Positions 46,057 through 57,319 of a stretch of 64,000 bases of DNA are shown piece after piece (within the stretch, counting starts at the first letter, position 1; every line of letters begins with the position of its first letter). The translations under genes were made by a program, and so were the position numbers. Under the pieces are notes generated by a model. That model searched no databases, was not told the DNA's origin, and was given only the letters and a program-made list of their open reading frames with translations. The stretch is from Saxidomus purpurata (taxonomy: Eukaryota; Mollusca; Bivalvia; Venerida; Veneridae), in contig JAFMSR010000019.1 in NCBI GenBank assembly GCA_022818135.1, positions 32,031,863 to 32,095,862 of the forward strand. The letters are read 5' to 3'.

Positions 46057-49000
46057 TATTAATCCTGACCTCATGTACATCTTATGATCTGGCTCCTGCA
46101 CATTATTATCTGGCTCTTGCTCTTTACCATCTAATTTGTACGTCTTATCATCAGACCTTTCCTCTTTATTAGACAGCTCTTGTATTTTATTATCTGCCTC
46201 CAGCATTTTATCACATTGCTCTTGCCCTTCATCATCTAACTCCTGCCCTCTCTCACCTGTTTCTTGCATTTGATCATTTGTATCTTGCACTTGCATATCT
46301 GGCACTTTCATTTTGTCATCTGACTCTTGTATTTTATCATCTGACTCTGGTGTTCCATCATCTTGCTTCTGCGTTGTATAACCTTGTTCTTGCATCTTAT
46401 TATCTGGCTCCTGCAAATTATTATCTGCCTCTTGCACTTTATCATCTGACTCTTGCATCTTATCATCTGGCTCTTCCAATTTAAGATACGGCTCTTGTAT
46501 TTTATCATCTTGCTGTTGCATTTTCTCATCTGACACCTGCAACTTATCACCAGGCACATGCACTTCATTACCTGACTCTTGTTTTGTATCATCTGGCTGT
46601 TCCACTGTTTCATCTGGCTCTTGCATTTTATCATCTTGTTCCTGTACTTTGTCTTCAAGATCTTGCATTTTATCTTCTTTCATCTCCTGTATTTCATCAT
46701 CTTGCTCCTCCCCATTATCACCATGTTCTTGTATTTCATCATCTCGCTGATGCATTTTAACACCTTGATCCTGTATCTTACCCAGAGACTCTTGAATTTC
46801 ATGATATGGCTCTTGGACTTTGTTATTTGACTCATGCACTTTATTGTCAAGGTCTTTCACTGTGTCATTTGGCTCTTTCAAATTTTCATCTGGCTCTTGC
46901 ACTTCATTATCTATCTGTATCGCTTTTTCATCTATCTCTTGCATTTTACCATCTGGCCCTGGCACTTCATTATGTTGATCTTGCATTTCATCATCGTGCT
47001 CTTGCCTTTTAACATCAGGTTCTTGCATTTCCCCACCTGGAACTTGTAATTTATCCTTTGGCTCTTGAACTTCATTATCTGGCTCTTCAACTTTATCATT
47101 TGACTCCAGCAATTTATCATCTACCTCTTGAATTTCATCATCTGGCTCTTGCTTGTTTACATCTAAAATTTGCAATGTACCAACCTGATCTTGCATTTTA
47201 TCCTGTGACTCATGAACTTCATTATCTAGCTCATCAACATTATCATTTGACTCCAGCACATTATCATCTAGCTCTTTCATTTTATCACTTGACAATTTCA
47301 CACAAGCATCTAGCTCTTGCTTCATGTCATCTGTATCTTGCACTTCATTATCTAGCTCTAGTACTTCAACATTTAGCACTTGCAGTTTCAAATCAGACTT
47401 TTGCATTTGACTATCTGGCATTTTATCATCTGATTCCAGCTCATAATCATCTAGTTCTTGTATTTTATCATCTGGCTCTAGCACTTCTTCATGTTGCTCT
47501 TGCATTTCAGCATCTGGCTCTTTCACTCTTAGATCTGGTTCTTGCATGTTACCATGTATATGCTGTATTTTATCTTCTGGTTCTTGATCTTCATCATCTG
47601 GCTCTTCAACTTTATCATTTGATTCATGCACTTTACTGTCCAACTCTTGTAGTTCATCATCTGGCACTTTAACACTACAATATGGCTCTTGTTTTCTGTC
47701 ATCTGTCTCTTGCACTTCATTTTCAAGCTCCGGCACTTCATCATCTAGCTCTTGCAGTTTATGATTTGACAATTGCATTTGACTATCTGGCTTCTGTATT
47801 TTATCATCTGATTCCAGTAATCTATCATCTAGTTCTTGTATTTCATCAACTGGCTCTTGCACTTTATCACATTGCTCTTCCATTTTATCAACAGGCTCTT
47901 TCACTTTAACATCTGGCTCTTGCATTTTACCATCGGGATCATGAAATTCATCCTGCGACTCTTGAACTTCATTATTTGACTCTTCAACATTATTATTTGA
48001 CTCCTGCACTTGATCATTTAGCTCTTGCACTATGTCAGTTGACAAATTCACACTCTCATGTGGCTCTTGCTTTCTTTCATCTGTCTCTTTCACTTCATCT
48101 GCATCTATTGCTTGCAGTTTATAATCTGGCTCTTGCGTTTTTCTATCCTGCTCCTGTATTTTATCATCTGACTCTTGTAATTCATAATGTTGCCCTTGCA
48201 TGTCATCATCTCGCTCTCGCACTTTAAAATCTGGTTCTTGCATTTTACCATCTTGATCATGAATTTTAACCTCTGGCTGTTGAACTTTATCATGCAACTC
48301 CTGCACTATAGCACCTAGCACTTGCACTTTATCATCTGGCTCTTGCCTTCTGCCAGCTGTCTCATGTACTTCATTATCTTGGTCTAGCACTTTATCATCC
48401 AGCTCTAGCATTTCATCATCTTGCAGTTTATAATCCGATTCTAGCATTTTACTATCTGGCTCCTGTTTTTTATCATCTGACTCCAGCTCTTTATCATAGA
48501 GTTCTTGTTTTTCATCATCTTGCTCTTGCACTTCATCATATTGCTCTTGCATTTCAGCATCTGGCTTGTTTGCTCTCAGATCTCGTTCTTGCATGTTACC
48601 ATTTAGATTCTGTATTTTATATTCTTGTTCTTGAACTTCATTATCTTGCTCTTCAACTTCATCATATGACTCTTGATCATTATCATTTGACTCCTGCACT
48701 TCATCATCTAGCTCTCGCACTTTGTCATCTGGCTCTTCATATTGTTGCTTTTGCATGTCATTAACTCGCTGTTGTACATTAACATTTGGTTCTTGCACTA
48801 TATTACCTGGATCCTGAAGTTTATCCTCTAGTTCTTTCACAATATCATCTGGCTTCTGCTTTCTGTAACCTGTTTCTTTCACTTCATTATCTTGCTCCAG
48901 CACTACATCTGCATCTAGCACTTGCAGTATTTTACTATCTGGCTCCTGAATTTTATTATCTGACTTTTTATCATCTAGCTCTTGCATTTCATCATCTGGC

Positions 49001-52000
49001 TCTTCATAATGTTGCTTTTGCATGTCACCATCTCGCTGTTGCACATTAACATCTGGTTCTTGCACTGTATTATCTGGATCCTGATGTTTATCCTCTGATT
49101 CTTGAACTTCTTTGTCTGGATCTTGAGCTTTATCATTCAACTCCTGCACTATAACACCTAGAGCTTGAATGTTATCATCTGGAAACTTCACAACATCATC
49201 TGGCTCTTGCTTTCTGTCATCTGTCTCTTGTACTTCATTATCTTGGTCTTGCACTTCATCACCTAGCTCTTGCATTCCATAATCAGACTCTTGCATTTTA
49301 TCTGACTCCTGTATTCTATTATCTGAAACCTGCACTATGTCAACTGTTTGCTGCACACAATTACCTATGTCTTGCACTTTATCATCTGGCTCCAGGACTG
49401 TATTATCTGACACTTGCATTTTCTCCTGTGGGTCCGGTTTTGTATCATCTGACTCCTGTATTTTATATTCTGGTTCTTGCATTTTGTCATCTGGTTTCTG
49501 CATTTTATCATCATGCTCCTGACCTTTACCATCTGGATGTTGCACTTTATTATCTGGTTCTTGCATTCTATCATCTGACTCTTGCATTATACCACCTGAC
49601 AATAGTGTGTGCTCAGTCATCTGATGCTTAATGTGCCCTGCTTTGCACTCCCTATTATTAGATGGCTCAATTGGATGTTCATGTATTGTGTTTAGATGTC
49701 CTACATTTGGGTTATGAGCATCATTTGACTCCAGGTGATATGCTTTAATATCAACTTGCAGTGCATCTTCATTTCTTAACTCTTCTGACATGTGCTTCTC
49801 TGTGTTATTAGTTGTTTCCGCTTTATCGCTATTATCAGCACTTTCTACAGATCCTTCAATCTGATCAGGCTGATCACCATCTTCATGATTTATTGATTCT
49901 GGTTTGTACCGTTGATATGGTTTAACCATGTCATCAAGTGGTTGCAACTGCTGATCACATTGATCTAACTGGATGTCATCTTCATTAGTGGTTGATCCCA
50001 TCCCGTGATCTATGTTATCAGTTGTTTCTACTTGCTGAATTTTACTCAAGTAACAAAGTTTTTCATTGCCATCATTTTCTATTTCTGCAATCTTACTGTT
50101 AATGTCAATTTCAATTTTATCTGTATTGTCATTAATTTCCATCAATTGTCCACTTCTTTCACTTATTGCTTTATCAGTTGTTTCAGCAACCATACTTTGA
50201 GATGCCCTGAGAACTTTTTCAACAATCTGTTTTGCTATTTGGTCAGCAGAGTCTGATTTACCTAGTGACTTTATCTGGTGTCCTTTTTCTTTATACATCC
50301 TTGAGATTGCTGAGAAACTATACTCATTTGAATGCCTTCGTTCTGGGACAAAGGATTCAGTTTCTTCATTTGTCTGATTGACAGATAATAAGTCACCCTC
50401 ATCTCTTGCAGTCCCAAGATCAACCCTAACACAAATTTCAAGATCTACTGAAACACTCATACTCTCAGAAGAACCAAAATCAGACTCAATCTGATCTTGT
50501 GTGTCACTATTTATTATTTCAAGCTTTAAATGTTCAGTTTTACTTTCAGTGATTGCTTCATTAGCCTCACTTGTAGCTTCTGAAATGTGCCTGCTTTCAC
50601 TATTAATATTTCTAGCATCATTACATTTTTTAACCTCTACGATACTGTCTCCAACTGTGTCATGTTCAGTGTGACTGTTATTGTAGTTGTTATCTACCAT
50701 AACTTCCACTAAATCATCCTTTCTTTCAGTTACAAGTTCATTCTTATTTTCAATAGCCTTTCCTTGTGACACAGCATCCATGCCATCAACTTTAAGTACA
50801 CCAGTAGGACTGCTGCTCTGACTACCTACAACTTCATCTGCATTCTTATCCGAAGTGTTTTTCTGGGTCTGTATTACTATACCTGTATCATCTTCATTGT
50901 TTTCCACATCTGTAATGTTGTTAACTTTCAGACTGTCTTGCCCAGGATATTTACCTTTAATTTCAAAACTGTCACTTTTACTCACAATCATAATTTCTTC
51001 CTTTCTATCTACTTCAGATTCTGAGTCAAACAGAGAAAGCAATGAGTAACTTCCACTTTCAGATGAGCCAGTAAGACCAGTGCTGTAGGAATCCATACTC
51101 TGGCAAATATCATCCTCAAACTTTCTATAAACTCCACTTTTCTTACCAACAAACTGTGTCTCAGCATTCATTTCTAAGGATTCTATATCATCTGACTTAT
51201 CAGCTTCATCTGTCTTTTCTTCACTGCTGTTTGTTGTTGTTGATTTCTGTATGCTCGTAGATGTGTTATCAGATAAATTTTCTGCACAAAGATTTGAGTT
51301 CCCTTTGGATCTATGTAGGGTGAACATAAGTAGCTCCCTCCTTGCATCTGTCTGACTCTCAGTTTCAAACACGTCATCAGATAAACTATCAAAGGTAGTG
51401 CTTAGGAAGCTATTTGATACACTGTTTGACTTTGAATCTGGATTTAGACTGTCATACATATTTACTTGATATTCTACCACAGAGGCTGGGCTAAGATCAC
51501 CTGACTGATTTAATTCTGTTTTATTATTCATAAGTAACATTCCTAACTGACTTCTTATATCTTCAAGAGCTTCTTCACTCACAGTATCTGCTCCCAAACT
51601 TTTATCCACATTATCATTTGGGTGGGTTACTTTAATGTTTTCAACAAGAACATCATCTTCAAAAGAGTAATGTTTCACTTCAATTTCAATAAACCCTGCT
51701 CTTCTCAAACTTTCATCACTTGCAACATCCTTTGCTGGATCATCACTGACATCAGCAGTTTGACCTAAACTCTCTTCTATTGCATTATCCTTAAGAATGT
51801 AGTTTTCAGCATATGACTTTAGCCCTAGGGGGGGAGGATTTGGACACACTAATATCCCTCCATACCCAAGGATGCAGCAACTGTCCCAGAAAACCAAATC
51901 AGCCATAGCAACTTCAATAATTAGAGTATCCATCTTGATTTCTTTCACTTTCAGTACTGGTTTATCAAGAGTTAATTCTTTAACTACTGCTTTAGCAAGT

Positions 52001-52092
52001 TCTTTGACTTTGTAAATCAGAAACGGAACAATATTAAGAAAATTAAGAAACTGAGGTAAATAGTCTAGAACTCTATGCAATACTTGAACCAC
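46054..52092 (-). CDS. Giant acidic repeat protein, first half (heptad array)
   Basis: An open frame of 2,012 codons with no ATG at its upstream limit; a TGA lies just beyond 52092. The real start is either a splice acceptor (candidates: TTTACCTCAG, exon from 52050; GATTTACAAAG, exon from 52007) or the first ATG at 51933. Residues near the start are the most ordinary-looking (MDTLIIEVAMADLVFWDSCC, then GYGGILVCPNPPPLG). About 800 acidic, Ser/Asn-rich, probably disordered residues follow, then about 170 copies of E-x-D-D-K-hydrophobic-Q (49605 to 46060). The frame ends at TGA, after which the same heptads resume in frame. One hydrophobic position per heptad and frequent proline argue against a coiled coil. 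I do not recognise a family; a scaffold or cytoskeletal spacer role would be speculation. Confidence 0.75.
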   Translation of the reverse strand: MVQVLHRVLDYLPQFLNFLNIVPFLIYKVKELAKAVVKELTLDKPVLKVKEIKMDTLIIEVAMADLVFWDSCCILGYGGILVCPNPPPLGLKSYAENYILKDNAIEESLGQTADVSDDPAKDVASDESLRRAGFIEIEVKHYSFEDDVLVENIKVTHPNDNVDKSLGADTVSEEALEDIRSQLGMLLMNNKTELNQSGDLSPASVVEYQVNMYDSLNPDSKSNSVSNSFLSTTFDSLSDDVFETESQTDARRELLMFTLHRSKGNSNLCAENLSDNTSTSIQKSTTTNSSEEKTDEADKSDDIESLEMNAETQFVGKKSGVYRKFEDDICQSMDSYSTGLTGSSESGSYSLLSLFDSESEVDRKEEIMIVSKSDSFEIKGKYPGQDSLKVNNITDVENNEDDTGIVIQTQKNTSDKNADEVVGSQSSSPTGVLKVDGMDAVSQGKAIENKNELVTERKDDLVEVMVDNNYNNSHTEHDTVGDSIVEVKKCNDARNINSESRHISEATSEANEAITESKTEHLKLEIINSDTQDQIESDFGSSESMSVSVDLEICVRVDLGTARDEGDLLSVNQTNEETESFVPERRHSNEYSFSAISRMYKEKGHQIKSLGKSDSADQIAKQIVEKVLRASQSMVAETTDKAISERSGQLMEINDNTDKIEIDINSKIAEIENDGNEKLCYLSKIQQVETTDNIDHGMGSTTNEDDIQLDQCDQQLQPLDDMVKPYQRYKPESINHEDGDQPDQIEGSVESADNSDKAETTNNTEKHMSEELRNEDALQVDIKAYHLESNDAHNPNVGHLNTIHEHPIEPSNNRECKAGHIKHQMTEHTLLSGGIMQESDDRMQEPDNKVQHPDGKGQEHDDKMQKPDDKMQEPEYKIQESDDTKPDPQEKMQVSDNTVLEPDDKVQDIGNCVQQTVDIVQVSDNRIQESDKMQESDYGMQELGDEVQDQDNEVQETDDRKQEPDDVVKFPDDNIQALGVIVQELNDKAQDPDKEVQESEDKHQDPDNTVQEPDVNVQQRDGDMQKQHYEEPDDEMQELDDKKSDNKIQEPDSKILQVLDADVVLEQDNEVKETGYRKQKPDDIVKELEDKLQDPGNIVQEPNVNVQQRVNDMQKQQYEEPDDKVRELDDEVQESNDNDQESYDEVEEQDNEVQEQEYKIQNLNGNMQERDLRANKPDAEMQEQYDEVQEQDDEKQELYDKELESDDKKQEPDSKMLESDYKLQDDEMLELDDKVLDQDNEVHETAGRRQEPDDKVQVLGAIVQELHDKVQQPEVKIHDQDGKMQEPDFKVRERDDDMQGQHYELQESDDKIQEQDRKTQEPDYKLQAIDADEVKETDERKQEPHESVNLSTDIVQELNDQVQESNNNVEESNNEVQESQDEFHDPDGKMQEPDVKVKEPVDKMEEQCDKVQEPVDEIQELDDRLLESDDKIQKPDSQMQLSNHKLQELDDEVPELENEVQETDDRKQEPYCSVKVPDDELQELDSKVHESNDKVEEPDDEDQEPEDKIQHIHGNMQEPDLRVKEPDAEMQEQHEEVLEPDDKIQELDDYELESDDKMPDSQMQKSDLKLQVLNVEVLELDNEVQDTDDMKQELDACVKLSSDKMKELDDNVLESNDNVDELDNEVHESQDKMQDQVGTLQILDVNKQEPDDEIQEVDDKLLESNDKVEEPDNEVQEPKDKLQVPGGEMQEPDVKRQEHDDEMQDQHNEVPGPDGKMQEIDEKAIQIDNEVQEPDENLKEPNDTVKDLDNKVHESNNKVQEPYHEIQESLGKIQDQGVKMHQRDDEIQEHGDNGEEQDDEIQEMKEDKMQDLEDKVQEQDDKMQEPDETVEQPDDTKQESGNEVHVPGDKLQVSDEKMQQQDDKIQEPYLKLEEPDDKMQESDDKVQEADNNLQEPDNKMQEQGYTTQKQDDGTPESDDKIQESDDKMKVPDMQVQDTNDQMQETGERGQELDDEGQEQCDKMLEADNKIQELSNKEERSDDKTYKLDGKEQEPDNNVQEPDHKMYMRSGLI
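46057..49610 (-). repeat. Coding 21-bp minisatellite (heptad repeat)
   Basis: About 170 tandem 21-nt units encode E-P/S/L-D-D/N-K-M/V/I-Q. A marker segment NEVQETDDRKQEP (and variants) recurs at about 49210, 48860, 48345, 48070, 47690 and 47320, spaced about 275-515 nt, so units are grouped into higher-order blocks. Indels are almost always whole multiples of 21 nt, so the reading frame has been kept. Confidence 0.9.
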
Positions 52093-52489
52093 AGTTCAAT
52101 GGAAAGAAATAACACACAATTACTGATAACCACAAATTCAGAAGCTGTCACTCACAGTTTACATTTGTTATGCATAATTCAACTAGTAATAATTTTCAAA
52201 ACAAACTTTGCACTGATAGTTAAATTCACCAACTAACATTACAAGCTCTGTAAGTAAGCCAACATACAGACAGTCTGCATTGTGTCTGATAGTACAGAAC
52301 ATCTAAAGTTTCACTCGCCACACAATGTGCTTTATCAAATCAAGCTACACTGTTATACACTGCTTCATCAGAGTTCGATTGAAAACATTATTTTCTACTA
52401 CAAAATTAAGTACAGTATTTCTGCTATAACATTCTGTACAGATTTTCCTGTATCACATTCAGATGGGTTGTTCTATGACCGTCACACTT
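52093..52489. other. Sequence 5' of the giant exon
   Basis: AT-rich; expected to be intron or promoter of gene 2. No upstream exon could be recognised. Confidence 0.45.
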
Positions 52490-52960
52490 TAATACTACTA
52501 TATTAATTACACTGCTTCAGTTCAGTATTGAGTCTAGTTTATAGTGTCACACTCTACTGTTAAGTTCTGTACTCTATTTATAGTGTCACACTTTACTGTT
52601 AAGTTCTATACTGTTTATAAAGTCACACTCTACTCTTAAAATGTGTACTCTGTTTATAGTGTCACATTCTAATTTAAAATTATGTACTCTGGTGATAGAG
52701 TCACACAATTCTGTTAAGTTCTGTACTCTGTGTTTAGTGTCACACTCTAATTTGAAATTCTGTACACACTTGATTATTTAGTGCTACACTCTGCCACAAA
52801 ATTTTGTCACTCACAACTTTGAAATTCAATATACTGTTTATAGTGTCACACACTATTGTGAAATTATGGACTCTGTTTACAGTGTCACAGTGGAATTTTT
52901 ATACGCTGTTTATGCTGTCACTCTCTACAGTGTTTCTTCTATTACAATACAAATAACTAC
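52490..52960. repeat. Degenerate tandem array, about 40-45 bp
   Basis: Loose copies of CTCTGTTTATAGTGTCACAC plus TCTACTGTTAAGTTCTGTA, strongly diverged. Confidence 0.75.
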
Positions 52961-54389
52961 AATGTCACCGGCAGTATGATTCCTGGAATCTCATTCAGTA
53001 TATATGTGCTTACTAGAAATACCAAATATATGTCACTTATTTCTCAATTTCTAATTTGTGATCTTCACTGTGGTGGTGACAACAGTCACAACTTATGTTT
53101 CTGTTTGAAATTCACAATTCCAACATTATTGTCATTTGCAACTTCAAATGAATTTCATTCATTACATCTTGTTCTGTAACATCACAAAAACAACTTGTCA
53201 TGAATATCTCACTTTTGTTGTCCAGAATCACATGGTTACTATGGTAATATACTGATATTTCTAATGCCAGTTGTCAATTGCAACATCGCATGAATTTTAT
53301 TAACTGCACAATGTCATGTGACATCACTGTCTTCTAAATCCACTCAGTGCCTGTCATGAATTTTGCAAATTTGTAATAAATATTTTAAACCGTTACCATG
53401 GCGACAATTACACAAACACACTTCAAACATACCAGGAAGCACTTCCAAGAAGAAACTGACATACTGGGGCGTAGCCGCTATGCACATGCTGGTATGACGC
53501 AAAATATGAAATGAAAGTCATTTAATGTCTGCTACAAAAAATGAAATTGATGCAACTCAAAAGCTTTGAGCAGTTCAGTGCAGTTTTTCCATGTAAAAAT
53601 ACTCCATCTGCTGTAAAATGCTGTAATGAACAGACATGAATCTAGGACAATGTGCCCTCTATTACAACCTTCAAAACACTTGGCTGACCGAATTACCAAC
53701 AAAACAATAGACATTAATCACGAAACCACCTCCGCAAAAATCTGTCTGGCTACGCCCTGTAATGACTTCCACAGAAGGAAGTCAGTCAATACAAGAAATA
53801 GCAATTATCAATGTATCAATTGTCATTATATCCTCATCAATAAATGACCGAAAATGTTCCAGAAAAATATCTATATCATCCTGAAGAGCTCTGTATTTAT
53901 CCAATATTTACAATTCTACTTGTGAAGCTTTGGAACAGAAAGCACACACTCATCTGTCCCGCCGCAAGAACGGTTACTACATCACAACCAAAAAAAAAAG
54001 TCCACTCTCTATTAAGGATTCAGACGACCTCTGATATATGCAGAGTTTTCTGCCCAATATCATGACATCTGTATCTTTTAATGTTCTACATAATTAAACC
54101 ATCCCCACTTAAGCAAATTAAAGGTGACTAAACAGAAATCTTCCGAACTAATTCTTATGGTACTAAAAAAAAATGCGAGAAATTGCTTCCTCGGAATCCC
54201 AAAGCAAAAGCACTTCTTCGGCATGTCCAGGGATATTTTAGATTTTATATAAACGACAGAAGGACTGACAAAATTATAATGTCTTGTCACATTCTGGTAT
54301 CTGAAGTATTTTACTACTGTGGCCTTTTTTTTCTAATTGCCATAGCTACAAAACATGCAGATTATTTTTTCTGATATGTACTGGTACTT
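52961..54389. other. No feature recognised
   Basis: Low-complexity AT-rich sequence with scattered CACAA/TGTCA motifs. The short open frames show no splice-site or domain support. Confidence 0.45.
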
Positions 54390-54610
54390 GGTAGTTTATC
54401 AGGAATTTAGCCAACTTCCCTGACGAAGAAGACCAGTAATAAACTCCTAAGATCCTACATTCCTAAGAAACTGCCAACTTTCTTATATAAAATTCAAGGT
54501 AAGTAGTAAGCCGCTAGCCCATGTTTCAGACCCTCAATCATAAAACGATTTGAATTTACAAGCCATTGACTTCAACCATAAAAGGTCACGGATTAACTGC
54601 TATTCAGTAG
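54390..54610 (-). mobile_element. SINE-like copy (family of 12140-12470)
   Basis: AAGAAACTGCCAACTTTCTT and CAGACCCTCAATCATA parallel AAGAAACTGCCAACTTTCTC and TGACCCATGACCCTCAATC at 12320-12390, in the same order and spacing. Confidence 0.55.
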
Positions 54611-54674
54611 TGACGAAATTTTTTAAATGTCAACTTATAAACATGAGTGACCAATCAGAATACATCAATGCTTG

Positions 54675-54744
54675 TGCTGTTGCCATTTGCCATTGACAAG
54701 AAAAACAAATGCTGTTGCCATTTGCCATCAACAAGAAAAACAAA
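54675..54744. repeat. 35-bp tandem duplication
   Basis: TGCTGTTGCCATTTGCCAT(T/C) through GACAAGAAAAACAAA is present twice with two or three differences. Confidence 0.9.
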
Positions 54745-55068
54745 GAGTGCGTTGGCTAAATTTCTGCCATTATAGGAATGGGGACACATGATCCTATTTT
54801 TAAACAAATCATTAACAATGCTTTTACAGGAAGGAAGCACCATCCATAAAGCACAATTAAATTACTTCTAAGTGCTTTCAAAGGGATCTGTTTTTCCATT
54901 TTGACTGCTGACTGGGCAACAGTCCCACCTTTCAAATTATTCGTTTGAAAATGCATGCCCTAAAAGAAAAATTAATTATTCAAAAGATAAGCAAACCTTG
55001 TTCTTAACAAAAACCTGGGATGGCTGAAGTTTTGCTACAGCAGTGTATGATTTTTGGATATGAAATCC

Positions 55069-56955
55069 ACAAGCCATTCGGGCCAGCACTGCCTGGACTG
55101 TTACTGGCTAGAAAGCATTTTCATTGGCCCGAAAAATAATAAGGGTGTTCAGTAGACTTTGAAACTCAAAGGCCATTGACACTTCAGCCTAAATTTTCAA
55201 AGGTCAAAATCAAATTTTCAACTGCCAATGTAAGAATTTTTAGGCTTGAGTCACAGGTCATAGGGTTCAGGTCATATATTGTATATTCTTAATATTCTTA
55301 AATTATCTTCTTTCTTAGCCTACATCAGCTCAAAAGTACACTGTACCCCGTTTGTCACATATTTTCGCGACCTCGCATGTCCCTGATTGTCGTCATTTTT
55401 TTCCAGACTTTAACAGTTTTAATAAAAAAATTGTCCAAAAGAATGTTCAATTTATAATTAACAAATACTGAAAGTTATTTGACACAAACTTAGAAAGAGT
55501 TGAAGCTTTTATATCTTTTTGTATCTTTCTATTTTTGATCAGGGATTATATCTTATGAAAAATTAAAATTTTGGGAAGGTGCCGGATAATGTCCGATACA
55601 TTAATGTAGAGTAAAATGTTACGTCCATGATAATTTTAAAGTTAAAATTCAACACTAAGTCAATCATTTACATACTGACCCCAAAAACCAATGGTCTAAT
55701 TGTCATAACCCTCTTACAGTACAGGCCTGGAGTGAGCTTGGAGTGCCTGAAGTGACTTTGCGTACAGAGAAATATCGCGTCACTTCGGGAAAGTAAAATC
55801 GCGGCACTTCGAGTGATTTTACAGGTAAATGAACGGGCTTACGGGACATAAAAATCAAATTTATTATATCCGGTAGAAATGTGTCTACACGTGAAATGTT
55901 TTTGAGTTGTATGCATGTTACATTCAAAAATATTTGCCGACCGACGTACATTTGTATAGCGTGTTCAATATATTTTATGACAAAAAAATCTATTCCAAAC
56001 TGTTATTTCTATAATCCAAAATTATCAGACTATTGTCTAGAATTACTTTTTCATGTCTCAAACTGTCAAATATCTCGGTCTGTTTGATGCCACGTGCTTC
56101 ACTAAGATCAAACAAAACTCACATGTACAATGTGCGTCGGCGTTTATTCTTTGATCTGGGTACACCTGCGGCTTTATCTTTATGAATAAAAGAGGTTGCA
56201 GTAAAAATAAAAATTCGGCAAAGGTTATTCATTAAAATAAATAGTAGAAAATTCTTACTGGAAAAACGTTGGCTTTGACAGTTGATGGAAACAATTAATG
56301 ACTAAAAAACGGACACGCTGGAACGCCGCGATTTTCTTTAAAACAGTTTTGATTTAAATACAGAACAATTGGAAATGTTAATTGATAAATACTTTTTGCA
56401 TTCACAACTCAGTCAGTGTTTTAATGTTTCCGACAGTCTGTTAATTACAATACACAGAGTCGTGTCAGAGACGTTTGCTCATTAACCGTGTTACAAACTC
56501 CGTCTTTGAAATTCGCCGAGGTCTATTATTTTCACTTTATGATTGTTTATCAATTAACACCTTTGATAACGACCGAGACGAACATGTGTTAGTTGACACG
56601 TAGTGGCTAATTAGCTCCGCCTTCTTTCGTATATTAGCCAACAGACGACAATCGAGTTTTGACTGACGGCGAAATCGCCGAGATTTGTAACCACGCTCCA
56701 TCTACTTTCATATGTTAGCCAATAGACGACTGTTTTTGATTGCCGAGATTTGTGACGGATAGGAAAAAATAAAAAGAATAATTTCCTGGTTTATGTGACA
56801 TCAATTATGTACGTTTTTCATATGAAAATACAAGACACCCAGTCAGCGAAAAACGTTCCCTGAAAATCCACAAGCCAGTCGGACTTGTGCTCTTGCAGTT
56901 TTTACTGGCCAATAAGAAAATCTAGTGGCCTCGGGCCAGCGGACCACCGCTAATT
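55069..56955. repeat. Region bounded by direct repeats; unassigned
   Basis: GAAATCCACAAGCCATTCGG with TACTGGCTAGAAAGC (55069-55140) resembles, in direct orientation, GAAAATCCACAAGCCAGTCG with TACTGGCCAATAAG (56866-56950). Between them lies somewhat GC-richer sequence, including a 75-80-bp tandem pair at 56610-56760 (TTAGCCAA(C/T)AGACGAC, GCCGAGATTTGT). It may be a composite mobile element; no coding capacity was found. Confidence 0.4.
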
Positions 56956-57139
56956 TCGAAGACTGCTACAGTCTGAGAACAATCTTGCTATGGCTTTACA
57001 AATTGGTACTATAACAACTGTTGCAGTAGTCTTTCTTTCACCTAACCAAATCACCCATTATTTGCATTAAATTTTTAAAAAAGATATTTCTAGTATCGTC
57101 CATTTAGGATAATGCAAGCATTGAATAATTAAAAGTTGT

Positions 57140-57314
57140 CAGACCTGTTTTAAGGGACCACACAGGAGATGCTGAAATTGTGTTCTCTTAAGACAGGTTG
57201 TATTTTAACTCAGGATAAATTACTATCATCTTAAATAGCAAGGTAGGAATATAAAGTGGTTGCATATGTCAGGCTGTTGCTTAACTCAGGTGGTTGCAAG
57301 GTCAGGGTTGACTG
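57140..57314. mobile_element. Diverged TA-flanked MITE
   Basis: The right end, on the minus strand, is TA-CAGTCAACCCTGACCTTG then CAACCACCTGAG. The left end CAGACCTGTTTTAAGGGACC is a weak counterpart; GGGACCACACAGG and AAGACAGGTTG are internal echoes. Confidence 0.45.
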
Positions 57315-57319
57315 TACAT

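Noticed and set aside
46020..46070. A tiny intron that would remove the in-frame TGA
   Set aside because: Candidate GT...AG spans of 22 and 40 nt are too short for animal introns, and splicing them creates new in-frame TAA stops.
46278..49631. Plus-strand frames rich in HLALALYHL opposite the heptad region
   Set aside because: They are antisense shadows of the 21-bp coding minisatellite; only the minus frame stays open across 2,000 codons.
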